A stretch of 32,746 bases of DNA, taken from contig CAKSQS010000026.1 of the NCBI GenBank assembly GCA_934486705.1, positions 1 through 32,746 on the forward strand, read 5' to 3'. The first letter of the stretch is position 1, and each line of letters opens with the position of its first letter. The position numbers and the translations under genes were made by a program. Of this stretch, positions 7,613 to 16,860 are shown piece after piece. The notes under the pieces are model-generated. The model was not told where the DNA came from. It saw only the letters and a program-made list of their open reading frames with translations, and did no database searches. The DNA comes from an uncultured Eubacteriales bacterium. GTDB lineage: Bacteria > Bacillota > Clostridia > Oscillospirales > Acutalibacteraceae.

Positions 7613-8481
7613 TGGCAAAAAAGAACGACCGTTTTTCTAAACGCTTTTCCCACTCGGTTGCGGGCGATTTGCTGAATTTTCTCCTGCTTTTGATTATAGC
7701 GGCCTTTATGGTTTTGCCGCTGCTGTATATTATTTCAAATTCTTTCAAAATAACAAGCGAGCTGTACCAATTTCCGCCGACGTTTTTTCCGCGCAATATA
7801 ACGCTTGATAATTACAAATCGCTCGGATATGTTTTCAGAGATTTTTCGGTGCCGCTTTCACGTTATTTTTTCAACTCCTTAATTTATACGGTCGTGGGAA
7901 TTGCGGGTAATATAATATTTGCTTCTATGGCGGCTTACAGGCTTTCGCGCAGGGTGTTTCCCGGTTCTGCTTTTCTTTTTAGGCTTGTTGTTATCGCATT
8001 GCTTTTTACCGCGTCTGTCACGGCGATACCCAATTATATTATAATGTCAAAGCTGCACTTTATAAACACGCCGTGGGCGATTATTGTGCCGTCGTGGGCT
8101 TCTGCAATGGGACTTTTCCTTATGAAGCAGTTTATGGATCAGATGGTGCCGCAGGCATTGCTTGAAAGCGCCCGTATAGACGGCGCGGGTGAAACGAGAA
8201 TTTTATTCGGTATTGTTATGCCTATTGTTAAGCCCGCGTGGCTTACATTGATAATATTTTCGTTCCAGGGACTATGGACAAATGACGGCGGAGCTCTTGT
8301 ATTCAGTGAAAAGCTGCGCACATTGCCGTATGCTTTAAGCACAATTGCAGGCGACGGAATTGCACGTGCCGGCACATCGGCGGTTATCAGCGTTATTATG
8401 CTTATACCTCCGATTGCGGTATTTTTGGCGTCGCAAAGCAATGTATTACAGACAATGGCCACTTCCGGCATGAAAGAATAA
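7612..8481 (+). CDS. Carbohydrate ABC transporter permease (MalG-type), pair 2
   Basis: This 289-aa membrane protein has a basic N-terminus (MAKKNDRFSKRFSH), six likely helices and an EAA loop (LLESARIDGAGETRILFG then MPIVKPAW). NSFKITSELYQFPPTFFP and NYKSLGYVF after the first helix are characteristic of MalG-type permeases. Its ATG overlaps the TAA of the upstream permease by one base (TAATG), with GGGGGAG just before. It completes the second importer, which would use the chimeric binding protein and an ATPase encoded elsewhere. Confidence 0.92.
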   Translation: MAKKNDRFSKRFSHSVAGDLLNFLLLLIIAAFMVLPLLYIISNSFKITSELYQFPPTFFPRNITLDNYKSLGYVFRDFSVPLSRYFFNSLIYTVVGIAGNIIFASMAAYRLSRRVFPGSAFLFRLVVIALLFTASVTAIPNYIIMSKLHFINTPWAIIVPSWASAMGLFLMKQFMDQMVPQALLESARIDGAGETRILFGIVMPIVKPAWLTLIIFSFQGLWTNDGGALVFSEKLRTLPYALSTIAGDGIARAGTSAVISVIMLIPPIAVFLASQSNVLQTMATSGMKE

Positions 8482-8504
8482 CCGTTTATGGGGGTGTTTT
8501 TCAA

Positions 8505-10601
8505 TTGAATACAAAAAGAGCGTTGAGATATTTATTCTTATGCCTTGCACTGCTGACATGTTTCGGCTTGTCCGTATCGGCTGTGGGGGATATGCCCGAC
8601 GCCGAAAACTATACTTACACCTCCGACGGAGTGCCGGTTTATGCGCCGCCGTCATATCTGATAGAGCGGACAGTATACCCGAAAGAGATATGCCCCGACG
8701 GCGTGGGAAAGCTTGCCGATATTGCGGTTGCACCGAGCGGTGAGGTGTTTTTGCTTGATTCGGAGCGCAATCGGATCATACAGCTTGACGCAGAGTACAG
8801 AGCGGTTAAAGTAATAGATTCCTTTATGTGCAACGGCAAGGCTATGAGCTTTGCGGAGCCGTCGGGTATTTCGGCGGATAACGGAATTTTATGTATAAGC
8901 GACACGGGTAACGGCAGGGTAGTTCACTATGATACGGCAACAGGGAGCGGAAGAATAATATCCGCACCTTCGGGTGATAATGCATTGGTTGACTACAAAT
9001 ACCGACCCACGCATGCGGTACTGGATAAAACCGGGCGTACATTGGTTATAGCGGAAAACCAAACTCAGGGTCTTATGATTTTTAATAAAGAGGGAGAGTT
9101 TACGGGCTACCTCGGGGCAACGCAGGTCTCGGTTGACCTGGGCGAAATGTTTTGGCGGGCATTTGCTTCAAAGGAGCAGCGCAAGCGTATGAAAAAATTT
9201 GTGCCGACCGAGTACAATAACCTGTCTCTTGACAGTGCCGGTTTCATTTTTGCAACTGCCCTTTCCGATTCTAAGGTAAGCCGCCTCAATCTCGGCGGAA
9301 GCAACGTGTTGAGAAAAAATGAATTTTACGATCCGTACGGGGATATTGATGTGAAAACCTCCTCATTAAAATACAGCGCGTCTTCCTCAATTGTGGATGT
9401 GGCTGCAAAAGGAAACATATACAGTATTCTCGACCGAAACAATTGCAGGGTTTTTACTTATGATTACAGCGGCAATCTGCTTTATATATTCGGTTCTAAA
9501 GGAACAGGCAGCGGAATGCTCGGTACACCGGTAGCGCTTGATTATCAGGGTCTGAAAATACTTGTGGTTGACCAGGGTGACAATTCACTGAAAATTTATT
9601 CGCCGGAAAAGTACGCCGTAAATATATTGGAGGCGCTTGACTGCCATGATTCGGGTGATTACGGTAAGGAGCTTCCGATTTGGAAGTCCGTTCTTTCGGA
9701 AAATAATAATTACGAGCTGGCTTATCTTTATATAGGAAAAATCGCCTATATGAAGGGCAATTACCGTGAGGCAATGAAAAATTTTGAAATTGCGCAGAAT
9801 AAAGAAGGATATTCAAAGGCACTTCGCAAGCAACAGTTTGAAACGGCAGGTTCCTTGCTCGTGCCGTTTTGCATAGCAATTATCGTTTTAATTCTTATAA
9901 CTGTAATCATTAAAAGGGTTAACCGAAAATATCCGTCGGTATTTTTGCCTTTAAGGCACGTACGGCAAAAAATAAGGCAGAGCCGCGCAGCACACGAAGT
10001 GGGCTATGCGCTTTATGTACTCCGCCACCCATTCGACGGCTTTTGGTATATCAAAACCGAAAAACGCTGCGGTGCTTTTACCGCTACAGGCTGTTTATTG
10101 TTTGCTGTTGCGGCAAATATTGCCGAAATGGCGGGTACGCCCTTTCTGTTTACGAATACAAATGACAAAAACCTTTTGGTAAGCGGGTTTTTGAGTATTG
10201 CGTGTTTGCCGCTCATTTGGTGCGTTTCAAACTGGGCGTTTACAACGCTGACCGACGGCAAGGGCTCATTCCGTGATATATATGTTTACACCATGATTTC
10301 AATTTTGCCGCGGGCATTTTCTCAGATCGTGGCTTTAACGGTAAGCCAATTCCTTACGCTTGACAGCGCAACCGTGCTTTCGGTAATTCATGCCGCAGGC
10401 ATTTTGTGGATGTGCTTTTTGCTGTTTGCCGGTACGCTTACGGTTCATCAGTATTCGCCGACAAAAACGGTGCTTTCCGTATTGTTGATAATTTTAGGTA
10501 TTTTAGTGATTTTGTTTATGATTCTTTTATCTGTATCTTTAGTTGATAAAATGCTGCATTTCGGCACAGAGTACGTTCGTGAATTTTCATTGCGAATGTA
10601 G
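8505..10601 (+). CDS. Membrane protein with NHL-type beta-propeller, TPR and Yip1-like domains
   Basis: This 698-aa protein starts with a signal peptide (residues 1-26). Residues ~50-375 form a propeller built of NHL-like repeats, with recurring phrases such as IAVAPSGEVFLLDSERNRI, SGISADNGILCISDTGNGR and YSGNLLYIFGSKGTG. Residues ~390-440 form a short TPR-like helical pair (YLYIGKIAYMKGNYREAMKNF). A membrane helix (~450-470) is followed by a basic stretch and a C-terminal block of about five helices that resembles Yip1 membrane domains (HPFDGFWYIKTEKR). The sensor-like propeller would face outside and the Yip1 part sits in the membrane. TTG 8505 follows GGGGGTG at 8 nt. It lies between importer permeases and a DUF5696-type gene; my recollection is that these gene types co-occur in other Firmicutes. 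Its molecular role is unknown. Confidence 0.75.
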   Translation: MNTKRALRYLFLCLALLTCFGLSVSAVGDMPDAENYTYTSDGVPVYAPPSYLIERTVYPKEICPDGVGKLADIAVAPSGEVFLLDSERNRIIQLDAEYRAVKVIDSFMCNGKAMSFAEPSGISADNGILCISDTGNGRVVHYDTATGSGRIISAPSGDNALVDYKYRPTHAVLDKTGRTLVIAENQTQGLMIFNKEGEFTGYLGATQVSVDLGEMFWRAFASKEQRKRMKKFVPTEYNNLSLDSAGFIFATALSDSKVSRLNLGGSNVLRKNEFYDPYGDIDVKTSSLKYSASSSIVDVAAKGNIYSILDRNNCRVFTYDYSGNLLYIFGSKGTGSGMLGTPVALDYQGLKILVVDQGDNSLKIYSPEKYAVNILEALDCHDSGDYGKELPIWKSVLSENNNYELAYLYIGKIAYMKGNYREAMKNFEIAQNKEGYSKALRKQQFETAGSLLVPFCIAIIVLILITVIIKRVNRKYPSVFLPLRHVRQKIRQSRAAHEVGYALYVLRHPFDGFWYIKTEKRCGAFTATGCLLFAVAANIAEMAGTPFLFTNTNDKNLLVSGFLSIACLPLIWCVSNWAFTTLTDGKGSFRDIYVYTMISILPRAFSQIVALTVSQFLTLDSATVLSVIHAAGILWMCFLLFAGTLTVHQYSPTKTVLSVLLIILGILVILFMILLSVSLVDKMLHFGTEYVREFSLRM

Positions 10602-10636
10602 CCATTCCTTAGATAACATTGAAAGGAGCCTGTGGT

Positions 10637-13192
10637 ATGAATTTCAAAAAGCGATTCATTAAGGGAATCGCTGCAGTTTTAACAGCAGCAATTTTTGCGG
10701 GAGGTCTTGTGCTGATAACCTCTGTTAATAAGGTTTCGGTTTCCTACGGCGTTGAAGACGGAGTAATTACATATATCCCATGCGGGGATGAGATAGCAGC
10801 GGGAACAGAGCCGATTGCCCAAAGGGACGGTTTGGGTCTTGTGCTTTCGGAAAAAGGTCAGGTCAGGCTGAAAAAGAACGGCGGCTCGGATTTTATAATC
10901 GCAAACAGTAATACCTGCTTCAGCTCCAATGATTTTGAAAACCTTTCGGCATTTTCTGTCGGATATATCGACGCCGATGGGAAATATGCCCAAATGCATT
11001 CTTCCGACTGTGTGGATAAGGGTCAGTACCGTACTTACTTAAAGGATAATTCTTTATATGTTCAGTATCTTCTCGGTGATGATGCCGAAAAGACCGCTTT
11101 CCCGACGGTTGTTCGCAGGGAAAAGTTTGAAAAGAAGATTTTAAGCAAGCTGAATGAAAGCGACCGCGCGTTTATGAAAAGGCAGTATTTCTTATATGCT
11201 TTATCGGAAATGGATGACGAGAACTATAAGAAAACAATGCTTATACAATACCCTGCGCTTCGAGACAGTGATATTTACGTGCTTGTAACTCCGTCTATAA
11301 GCAGCGGTTCAAGAATTGGTCAGCGGATTATATCTATTCTTAATAAGGTGGGCTATACCTATTCGGATATAACGGATGATAACTCCGAGAATCTTGCCGA
11401 AACCGCAAAACCGCTTACATTTTTGGTTACCCTGAAATATTCTCTGACCGACGGCGGCGTTAATGTAAGCGTCCCGAGGGATATGCTGCGCTATTACCGC
11501 GATACCCCCATGACGGAGCTTATTTTGTTCAGATATTTGTGCAGCGCCGCATATGAGGAGAGCGGCGCAGTGGTATTGCCGTGCGGAACGGGCTCGGTAA
11601 TTTACACGGGCGGCGAGCATGACAACGGAATTTTCGGCAGCTTTGATTTTAATATATACGGTAAGGATCTCAGCGTCAGGCAAAGTGACGTTATTTACGA
11701 TAACGTAGAAGAGCCTAAAGCAACGATGCCGTTTTACGGTGTTTACACTCCGTCCTGCGGAATTTTCGCAACGATTGACAGCGGCGCGGCTAACGTAAAG
11801 CTTTCGGCGGCAAAAACGGCGGAGGGCACATATGTCTATCCTACATACACACTGCTCCAGACGGGAAATACCGAGGTGGGCGGCAAAGGCGATTCTGTTG
11901 TTACTGCCTGCAAAGAAATATCGGAGGATCTATCCGTAACCTTTAACATTTTAGACTCCGGCTGCGATTATAACGATTTTGTTTCGCTTTACCGCAACAG
12001 TCTTATAAAAAACGGTACGCTTACGAAAAAAAACACGGCAGACGCTCCGCTGTTTTATGCCGAGCTTATAGGAAATGTTGAAACAGAGGATAATTTACTC
12101 AATACCTTTGCTTACAACAAAAGCGTTGTGCTGACGGATTTTTCCGATTCGGACAAAATTACCGAAGAGCTTATGAAAAGAGGAATTGATAATTTAAGTA
12201 TTAAGCTTACGGGTTGGAACAAGGGCGGTTATCTTGCGCAAATACCCGGAACGGTTAAATTCAGCGGCTCTCTCGGCGGACTCGGAAAATTTAAAAAGCT
12301 GATTGAAAAAAACCGAAAAAGCGGTGTAGATACATATATCGGGCTTACATATCCCTATTATTATAACCATTCGGGTTCATACGCTTCGCGTTATACCGCG
12401 GAATATGCTGATAAAGCCAAATTGACGGTTGCGCAGCGTAATCCTGTAAGCGGGTTTAATGATTACGGCTTTTCAACTGAGGTTATTTCCCCGCAGCGCT
12501 TTGCGGCTGTGACCGATAAATACATCAAAAAGCTTTCGGGATATTCCTGCGGCTGGGACGTGGAAAATTTTGCGACGGCGGTAAACAGCGATTATAACCC
12601 GAAAAGCTTTTCGGATCGCTCTTCAACAAAGGAATATGTAAGGCAGGAGCTTGCACGTGCGGCAGAAAAGGGAATACGGCTTACGGCAAAGGACGCCAAC
12701 CAATATGCGCTGCCGTATATTTCGGTGCTTACCGATGTTTCATACACGGCGCCGCTCCCCGCAATGATAGATATGCAGATTCCGTTCAGGCAAATGGTTC
12801 TGCACGGAAGTATGGAATACTGCATTGCGCCGCAGCGTGACGCGGCGGGCTCGCAGCACGCCCTGCTCAGTGCAATAGAATCCGGCAGCGGGCTATCGTA
12901 TACCTTTACCTCGCGTGAAGATCATCAACTCAAAAATACCGAATACTCAATGCTTAACAACAATGTGTTTGATAACTGCAAAACCGATGCGGTAAATAAT
13001 TATAACGCCTTAAAAAAGGCGCTTGACGGTCTTTCATCCGTGGCTATTCGTTCGCATAGAGCAATTACCGATACGCTTGTATGCGTCGAGTATGAAAACG
13101 GCGTGAAAATATATGTTAATTATGGCTTTGAGCCGACAAGTGTTGACGGGAAAACAGTTGAAGCCCGTTCATATCTGCGTTGCGAAGCATAA
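10637..13192 (+). CDS. DUF5696-type secreted or membrane-anchored protein
   Basis: This ~851-aa protein has one N-terminal hydrophobic segment (about residues 7-29) with no obvious cleavage motif, so it may stay anchored. The body resembles the DUF5696 family found beside sugar ABC genes in Firmicutes. The N-terminal half is beta-rich. The C-terminal half (about 460-780) has strand-helix alternation and motifs such as IDNLSIKLTGWNKGGY, SCGWDVENF, IPFRQMVLHGSMEYC and SREDHQLKNTEYS, suggesting a glycosidase-like TIM barrel. That fold is inference, and no catalytic pair can be named. An in-frame TTG at 10619 lies before the GAAAGGAG ribosome site; ATG 10637 at 8-nt spacing was chosen. It closely follows the NHL/Yip1 gene and probably works with it and the importer. 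Confidence 0.7.
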   Translation: MNFKKRFIKGIAAVLTAAIFAGGLVLITSVNKVSVSYGVEDGVITYIPCGDEIAAGTEPIAQRDGLGLVLSEKGQVRLKKNGGSDFIIANSNTCFSSNDFENLSAFSVGYIDADGKYAQMHSSDCVDKGQYRTYLKDNSLYVQYLLGDDAEKTAFPTVVRREKFEKKILSKLNESDRAFMKRQYFLYALSEMDDENYKKTMLIQYPALRDSDIYVLVTPSISSGSRIGQRIISILNKVGYTYSDITDDNSENLAETAKPLTFLVTLKYSLTDGGVNVSVPRDMLRYYRDTPMTELILFRYLCSAAYEESGAVVLPCGTGSVIYTGGEHDNGIFGSFDFNIYGKDLSVRQSDVIYDNVEEPKATMPFYGVYTPSCGIFATIDSGAANVKLSAAKTAEGTYVYPTYTLLQTGNTEVGGKGDSVVTACKEISEDLSVTFNILDSGCDYNDFVSLYRNSLIKNGTLTKKNTADAPLFYAELIGNVETEDNLLNTFAYNKSVVLTDFSDSDKITEELMKRGIDNLSIKLTGWNKGGYLAQIPGTVKFSGSLGGLGKFKKLIEKNRKSGVDTYIGLTYPYYYNHSGSYASRYTAEYADKAKLTVAQRNPVSGFNDYGFSTEVISPQRFAAVTDKYIKKLSGYSCGWDVENFATAVNSDYNPKSFSDRSSTKEYVRQELARAAEKGIRLTAKDANQYALPYISVLTDVSYTAPLPAMIDMQIPFRQMVLHGSMEYCIAPQRDAAGSQHALLSAIESGSGLSYTFTSREDHQLKNTEYSMLNNNVFDNCKTDAVNNYNALKKALDGLSSVAIRSHRAITDTLVCVEYENGVKIYVNYGFEPTSVDGKTVEARSYLRCEA

Positions 13193-13221
13193 CAAATTAT
13201 ATACAGAAAGGGAAAAATGGT

Positions 13222-16200
13222 ATGAAAAAAATCGTTTCGGTGCTTTTTGCCGCAATAATTGCGCTTTGCAGCGTTACGGTTGCCGTTCCGCAAAAAATTC
13301 GCGGTGCGGCAACAGCTGCTGCGGAAAGTGAAAAGGCACAGGTCTACGCGAGCTTTTCTTTGAAAGCAAACTCAACCGCGGTAGAGAACGATCCGCGATT
13401 TTCAAGCTACGCTACTTTTGAAACGGCGCGCGAGACACGTGAATTTCACCTCTTCCATAACGGCGAAAACGACTGGTCGCACGCCGATCTGTCGCGTTAT
13501 ATCGGTAATAACGAGGAGGCTGACGAAGCATATTTGAGCTTTTGGTTCAGAGCGTCAGGTAAGGGCAAATTTAAAGTCAGATTCTTTCACACGAACGGTG
13601 GGGTATATTCCTCTACCAACGAAAAGGAAATAACGGTAAATAAAGCGGCGCAGTGGCAGGCTGTTAATATTCCTATGAAGGAGTTTACTTACAGTGCGGG
13701 TGATGATTATTGCTTTGCCAGATTTGATATTGTTACGGAAAATCAGTCGTTTAATAAGGGGCGTTTGCTCATTTCCGATGTTTGCGTACAGTCTGCGGCG
13801 GCACCGGAATATGTCCCTGCCGAGAGCGTTTATCTTCCCGAAACAGAAATCGGCCTGCAGGTTAATCAATACAAGTCTTTAAATCCGATCTTCATATCAA
13901 AAAAAGGCGAATATGTTCTTCCCGCCGAAATGACATGGACATCAAGCGATACGAGTGTAGTATCGGTGGATGAAAACGGCGTTGTTCTGGGTCGGGCGGA
14001 AGGTACGGCTACGGTTACGGGCAGGATGAGCGCTAAGGTGTCCGTCAGTGCGGAGGTTACGGTCAGCGGTGTGCATACCGTGAATACAGTGGCGCGCTTT
14101 ACAAATAACAGCTGTCAGTATGAGGTAAACGGCGACCCAAGGTTTAATTACAACCTCAGCTTCCAGGGGCAAAATACCGTTGTACTGTTTCACAACGGCA
14201 CAAACGATTGGGCGCACGCGGATCTGACGGGATACGTGAACGCCGAAAGCGACGCATATGTTTCATTCTGGATAAAAACAAGCTATAAGGGTACGCTGAG
14301 CTTTAATTTCTTCCATACGTATAACGGTGAATACGGCGGAACAACGCCTGTTAAAATTGCTTACGATACGCCTGATAAATGGCAGGCGGTGGTAATTCCG
14401 ATGAATGATATAAAATACACAGTAAGCGATAACCTTCTGTTTGCCCGTGCGGATATAAATTTTCTCAGCGGCGGAATGGATGAGAAAAAGGATTACATAA
14501 AGCTTTCTCCTATTACGGTTACGGATTCCAAACCGATAATTCCGGTGCTTTTTGAGCCGGAGGATATGAAGCTTAACCATAACGACTATATTATGAACGC
14601 GGAGTCTTCCTTTGATCTGGTGGCTGAATTTATTTCATCAAAGGGCGACGCCGCCCCCGAAGAGGTCAGCTGGAGCTCAAGCAACGAAAGTATACTTACG
14701 GTGGATCGCTCGGGTCATGTAAAGGCACTGAAACCGGGAACGGCATCAGTTACCTGCAAAAGCGAAAGCGGAAAATTTACCGATACCTGCAATATCACCG
14801 TAAGCGAGCGCGAAAAAAGCAGGCTGTTGTGGGAATTCGGATCTTCCTATGTATGGTCAACCCCAAGTGTTTCCGTGAGTGGCAGAGAAACGGACGACCC
14901 GAGATTCAGCCTTGCAATGGAGGCGGTTCGGAAAAATAACGACGCATATACAATACAGTTTTTCAGAAACGGTTCGGAGTCGGGGAATATAGAGGGCTGC
15001 ACTGAGTTTGGCGTGCTCCGCTTTTGGGTTAAGGTTCCGCGGGATAACACCGTTTTCACCGTTTCCATGACCGCGAATAACGGCGCTCACTATACGGGAA
15101 CATCATCCTATACGGCCAAGGTAGATCTGAGCAATGGTTGGCAGAGAGTGGAAATTCCGCTTTCCGAATTTGAGTTTGCGGGTGATTTTGAGTACAATTA
15201 TCTGCGTTTTATAACTGTTTCCTCGGTTGAAGCTTCCTCTGTTCCGACGGGGTGTTTCAATACGGAAACGGGCGATACAATTAAATTTGCGGGTATGCAG
15301 GTTTGGGATCACAGTCCCGATGATCCTGCAGGACCTGAGTATGACCCGGTTGAAAGTCTTTCGCTTGAAACTGACTATTTTTCAATTAAGCAGGGCGCGC
15401 GCTGTAAATTGACGCCTGAAATTCTTCCGAAAACCGCCGACCTCTCATATACGTATGTTAACGTAAGCGATGGGATTGCCATTGATTCCGATGGGGTGGT
15501 AACTGCGGAAAAGCCCGGCACTTACACCGTAAAGGTTATTTCCGACGCAAGCGATAAATTTGCCGAGGCGATTATAGAGGTAACCGAAATTCCAAAGGAC
15601 GAAAAGACAAAAATGGTCTTTGAAGTCAATTTTGATAAGGGAGTGTGGACCGATTCGAGGGACGGCTCTATGGGGCTTGTGTTTAATAGGCTTGAAACAA
15701 CAGACCCGAACTATTATCGTTTCCGCAAAACAATGTCGTATTGGATAAACGAGCCCGAGGTGTATTATCCACAGGTTGTAGGAGAGTTTACAATGCTTTT
15801 CGGCGGGTGTGTAAGTCAGGATTCTCTTGATTATTTCAAGCTTAACCTTATGCCGTATCTTGAAACCGCAACACTGCGCTTTTGGGTCAAAGCTCCGCGT
15901 GATAACATACGTATGATGATAGGCTTTAACGACCCGCGTTATAACACAATCAAGTATAACTACACAATTGAAAAAGGCGGCGAATGGCAGGAAGTACAAA
16001 TTCCTATCAAGGATATTTTTGATACTAATCCGTCATTTGACAGGAACAAGCTTATGCACTTGATATTCTCGGCCGCTACCGATATTGCCGCAGACAGCGA
16101 GCAGGCTTTGAAGACGAACGAGGTAATTGAGTTCGGATATATGCAGATTTGGACAAAGGAAGCACCGCCGGTGAAGTGGTACGAGATTGATAACACCCGC

Positions 16201-16854
16201 TATTTCTACGATGATTCCGACCAAAAGGTATGGCTTGCCGACCTTAACCTGGCATTGCCGGAGCTTACCGATGTTCGGTTCTGTGTGGATGCGGACTCGG
16301 TCTTCTTTGAAATGTATAGGAAATATTTATCCCCGAGTGAGCTTATATCCACAATGGATGTACGCGCAATGTATTTTAAAACGGGGCGCAGATTTGATAA
16401 CAACACACTTTCGGATATTCTGCAAATAAGATTTGCACTTGACCACCCCTGCTTTAAGGGTAACTCACCGGAAAGCCTTACATATGCAATATTACGCGAC
16501 GGTCAGCTTACAGAGCTCAGCGGTGCGGTAAAGAACGGTTATTTTGCTTTGGATATTGACGGCTTTGAAACAATTCTGATTTACAAAAAAGTTTCGGGAC
16601 AAGGCGGCGTAAGCAGCGGAAAGACCAAATATATAAAACGCGTTACGGAGACTGTTGTAAAGGCGGATACGGAAGATACCGAAACAGACGAACCGACAAA
16701 AATAAGGAAAAAACGGTATCGCCTTATTAAGGGAACGGATGAGGAAGCAAGCGGCGTGATTTATTGGATTATCGGCGGCGCGGTTGCTTCGGCGCTTGCC
16801 GCAGCAGCGATTTTATTAGTAATCAAAAAGAAAAAGCATACAAGGAAAGGATGA
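13222..16854 (+). CDS. Surface-anchored multimodular protein: four ~150-aa modules, Big_2 domains, C-terminal membrane anchor
   Basis: This 1210-aa protein has a signal peptide (1-30). Four copies of a beta-rich module sit at about residues 42-190, 289-442, 532-700 and 797-983. The first two carry the hallmark DPRF and NGxNDWxHADLxxY motifs; the last two are more divergent. Three Big_2-like domains (about 203-285, 447-530, 710-790) separate them, with the usual SSDTSVVSVDENGVV and EGTATVTG phrases. A C-terminal domain (987-1125) of unknown type is followed by a charged linker, one transmembrane helix (about 1178-1202) and a KKKKHTRKG tail. No LPxTG motif is present, so the anchor is the membrane helix. 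An upstream in-frame ATG (13180) inside the previous gene lacks a ribosome site; ATG 13222 follows AGAAAGGG. Likely role: display or binding of glycans. Confidence 0.75.
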   Translation: MKKIVSVLFAAIIALCSVTVAVPQKIRGAATAAAESEKAQVYASFSLKANSTAVENDPRFSSYATFETARETREFHLFHNGENDWSHADLSRYIGNNEEADEAYLSFWFRASGKGKFKVRFFHTNGGVYSSTNEKEITVNKAAQWQAVNIPMKEFTYSAGDDYCFARFDIVTENQSFNKGRLLISDVCVQSAAAPEYVPAESVYLPETEIGLQVNQYKSLNPIFISKKGEYVLPAEMTWTSSDTSVVSVDENGVVLGRAEGTATVTGRMSAKVSVSAEVTVSGVHTVNTVARFTNNSCQYEVNGDPRFNYNLSFQGQNTVVLFHNGTNDWAHADLTGYVNAESDAYVSFWIKTSYKGTLSFNFFHTYNGEYGGTTPVKIAYDTPDKWQAVVIPMNDIKYTVSDNLLFARADINFLSGGMDEKKDYIKLSPITVTDSKPIIPVLFEPEDMKLNHNDYIMNAESSFDLVAEFISSKGDAAPEEVSWSSSNESILTVDRSGHVKALKPGTASVTCKSESGKFTDTCNITVSEREKSRLLWEFGSSYVWSTPSVSVSGRETDDPRFSLAMEAVRKNNDAYTIQFFRNGSESGNIEGCTEFGVLRFWVKVPRDNTVFTVSMTANNGAHYTGTSSYTAKVDLSNGWQRVEIPLSEFEFAGDFEYNYLRFITVSSVEASSVPTGCFNTETGDTIKFAGMQVWDHSPDDPAGPEYDPVESLSLETDYFSIKQGARCKLTPEILPKTADLSYTYVNVSDGIAIDSDGVVTAEKPGTYTVKVISDASDKFAEAIIEVTEIPKDEKTKMVFEVNFDKGVWTDSRDGSMGLVFNRLETTDPNYYRFRKTMSYWINEPEVYYPQVVGEFTMLFGGCVSQDSLDYFKLNLMPYLETATLRFWVKAPRDNIRMMIGFNDPRYNTIKYNYTIEKGGEWQEVQIPIKDIFDTNPSFDRNKLMHLIFSAATDIAADSEQALKTNEVIEFGYMQIWTKEAPPVKWYEIDNTRYFYDDSDQKVWLADLNLALPELTDVRFCVDADSVFFEMYRKYLSPSELISTMDVRAMYFKTGRRFDNNTLSDILQIRFALDHPCFKGNSPESLTYAILRDGQLTELSGAVKNGYFALDIDGFETILIYKKVSGQGGVSSGKTKYIKRVTETVVKADTEDTETDEPTKIRKKRYRLIKGTDEEASGVIYWIIGGAVASALAAAAILLVIKKKKHTRKG

Positions 16855-16860
16855 TTATTG

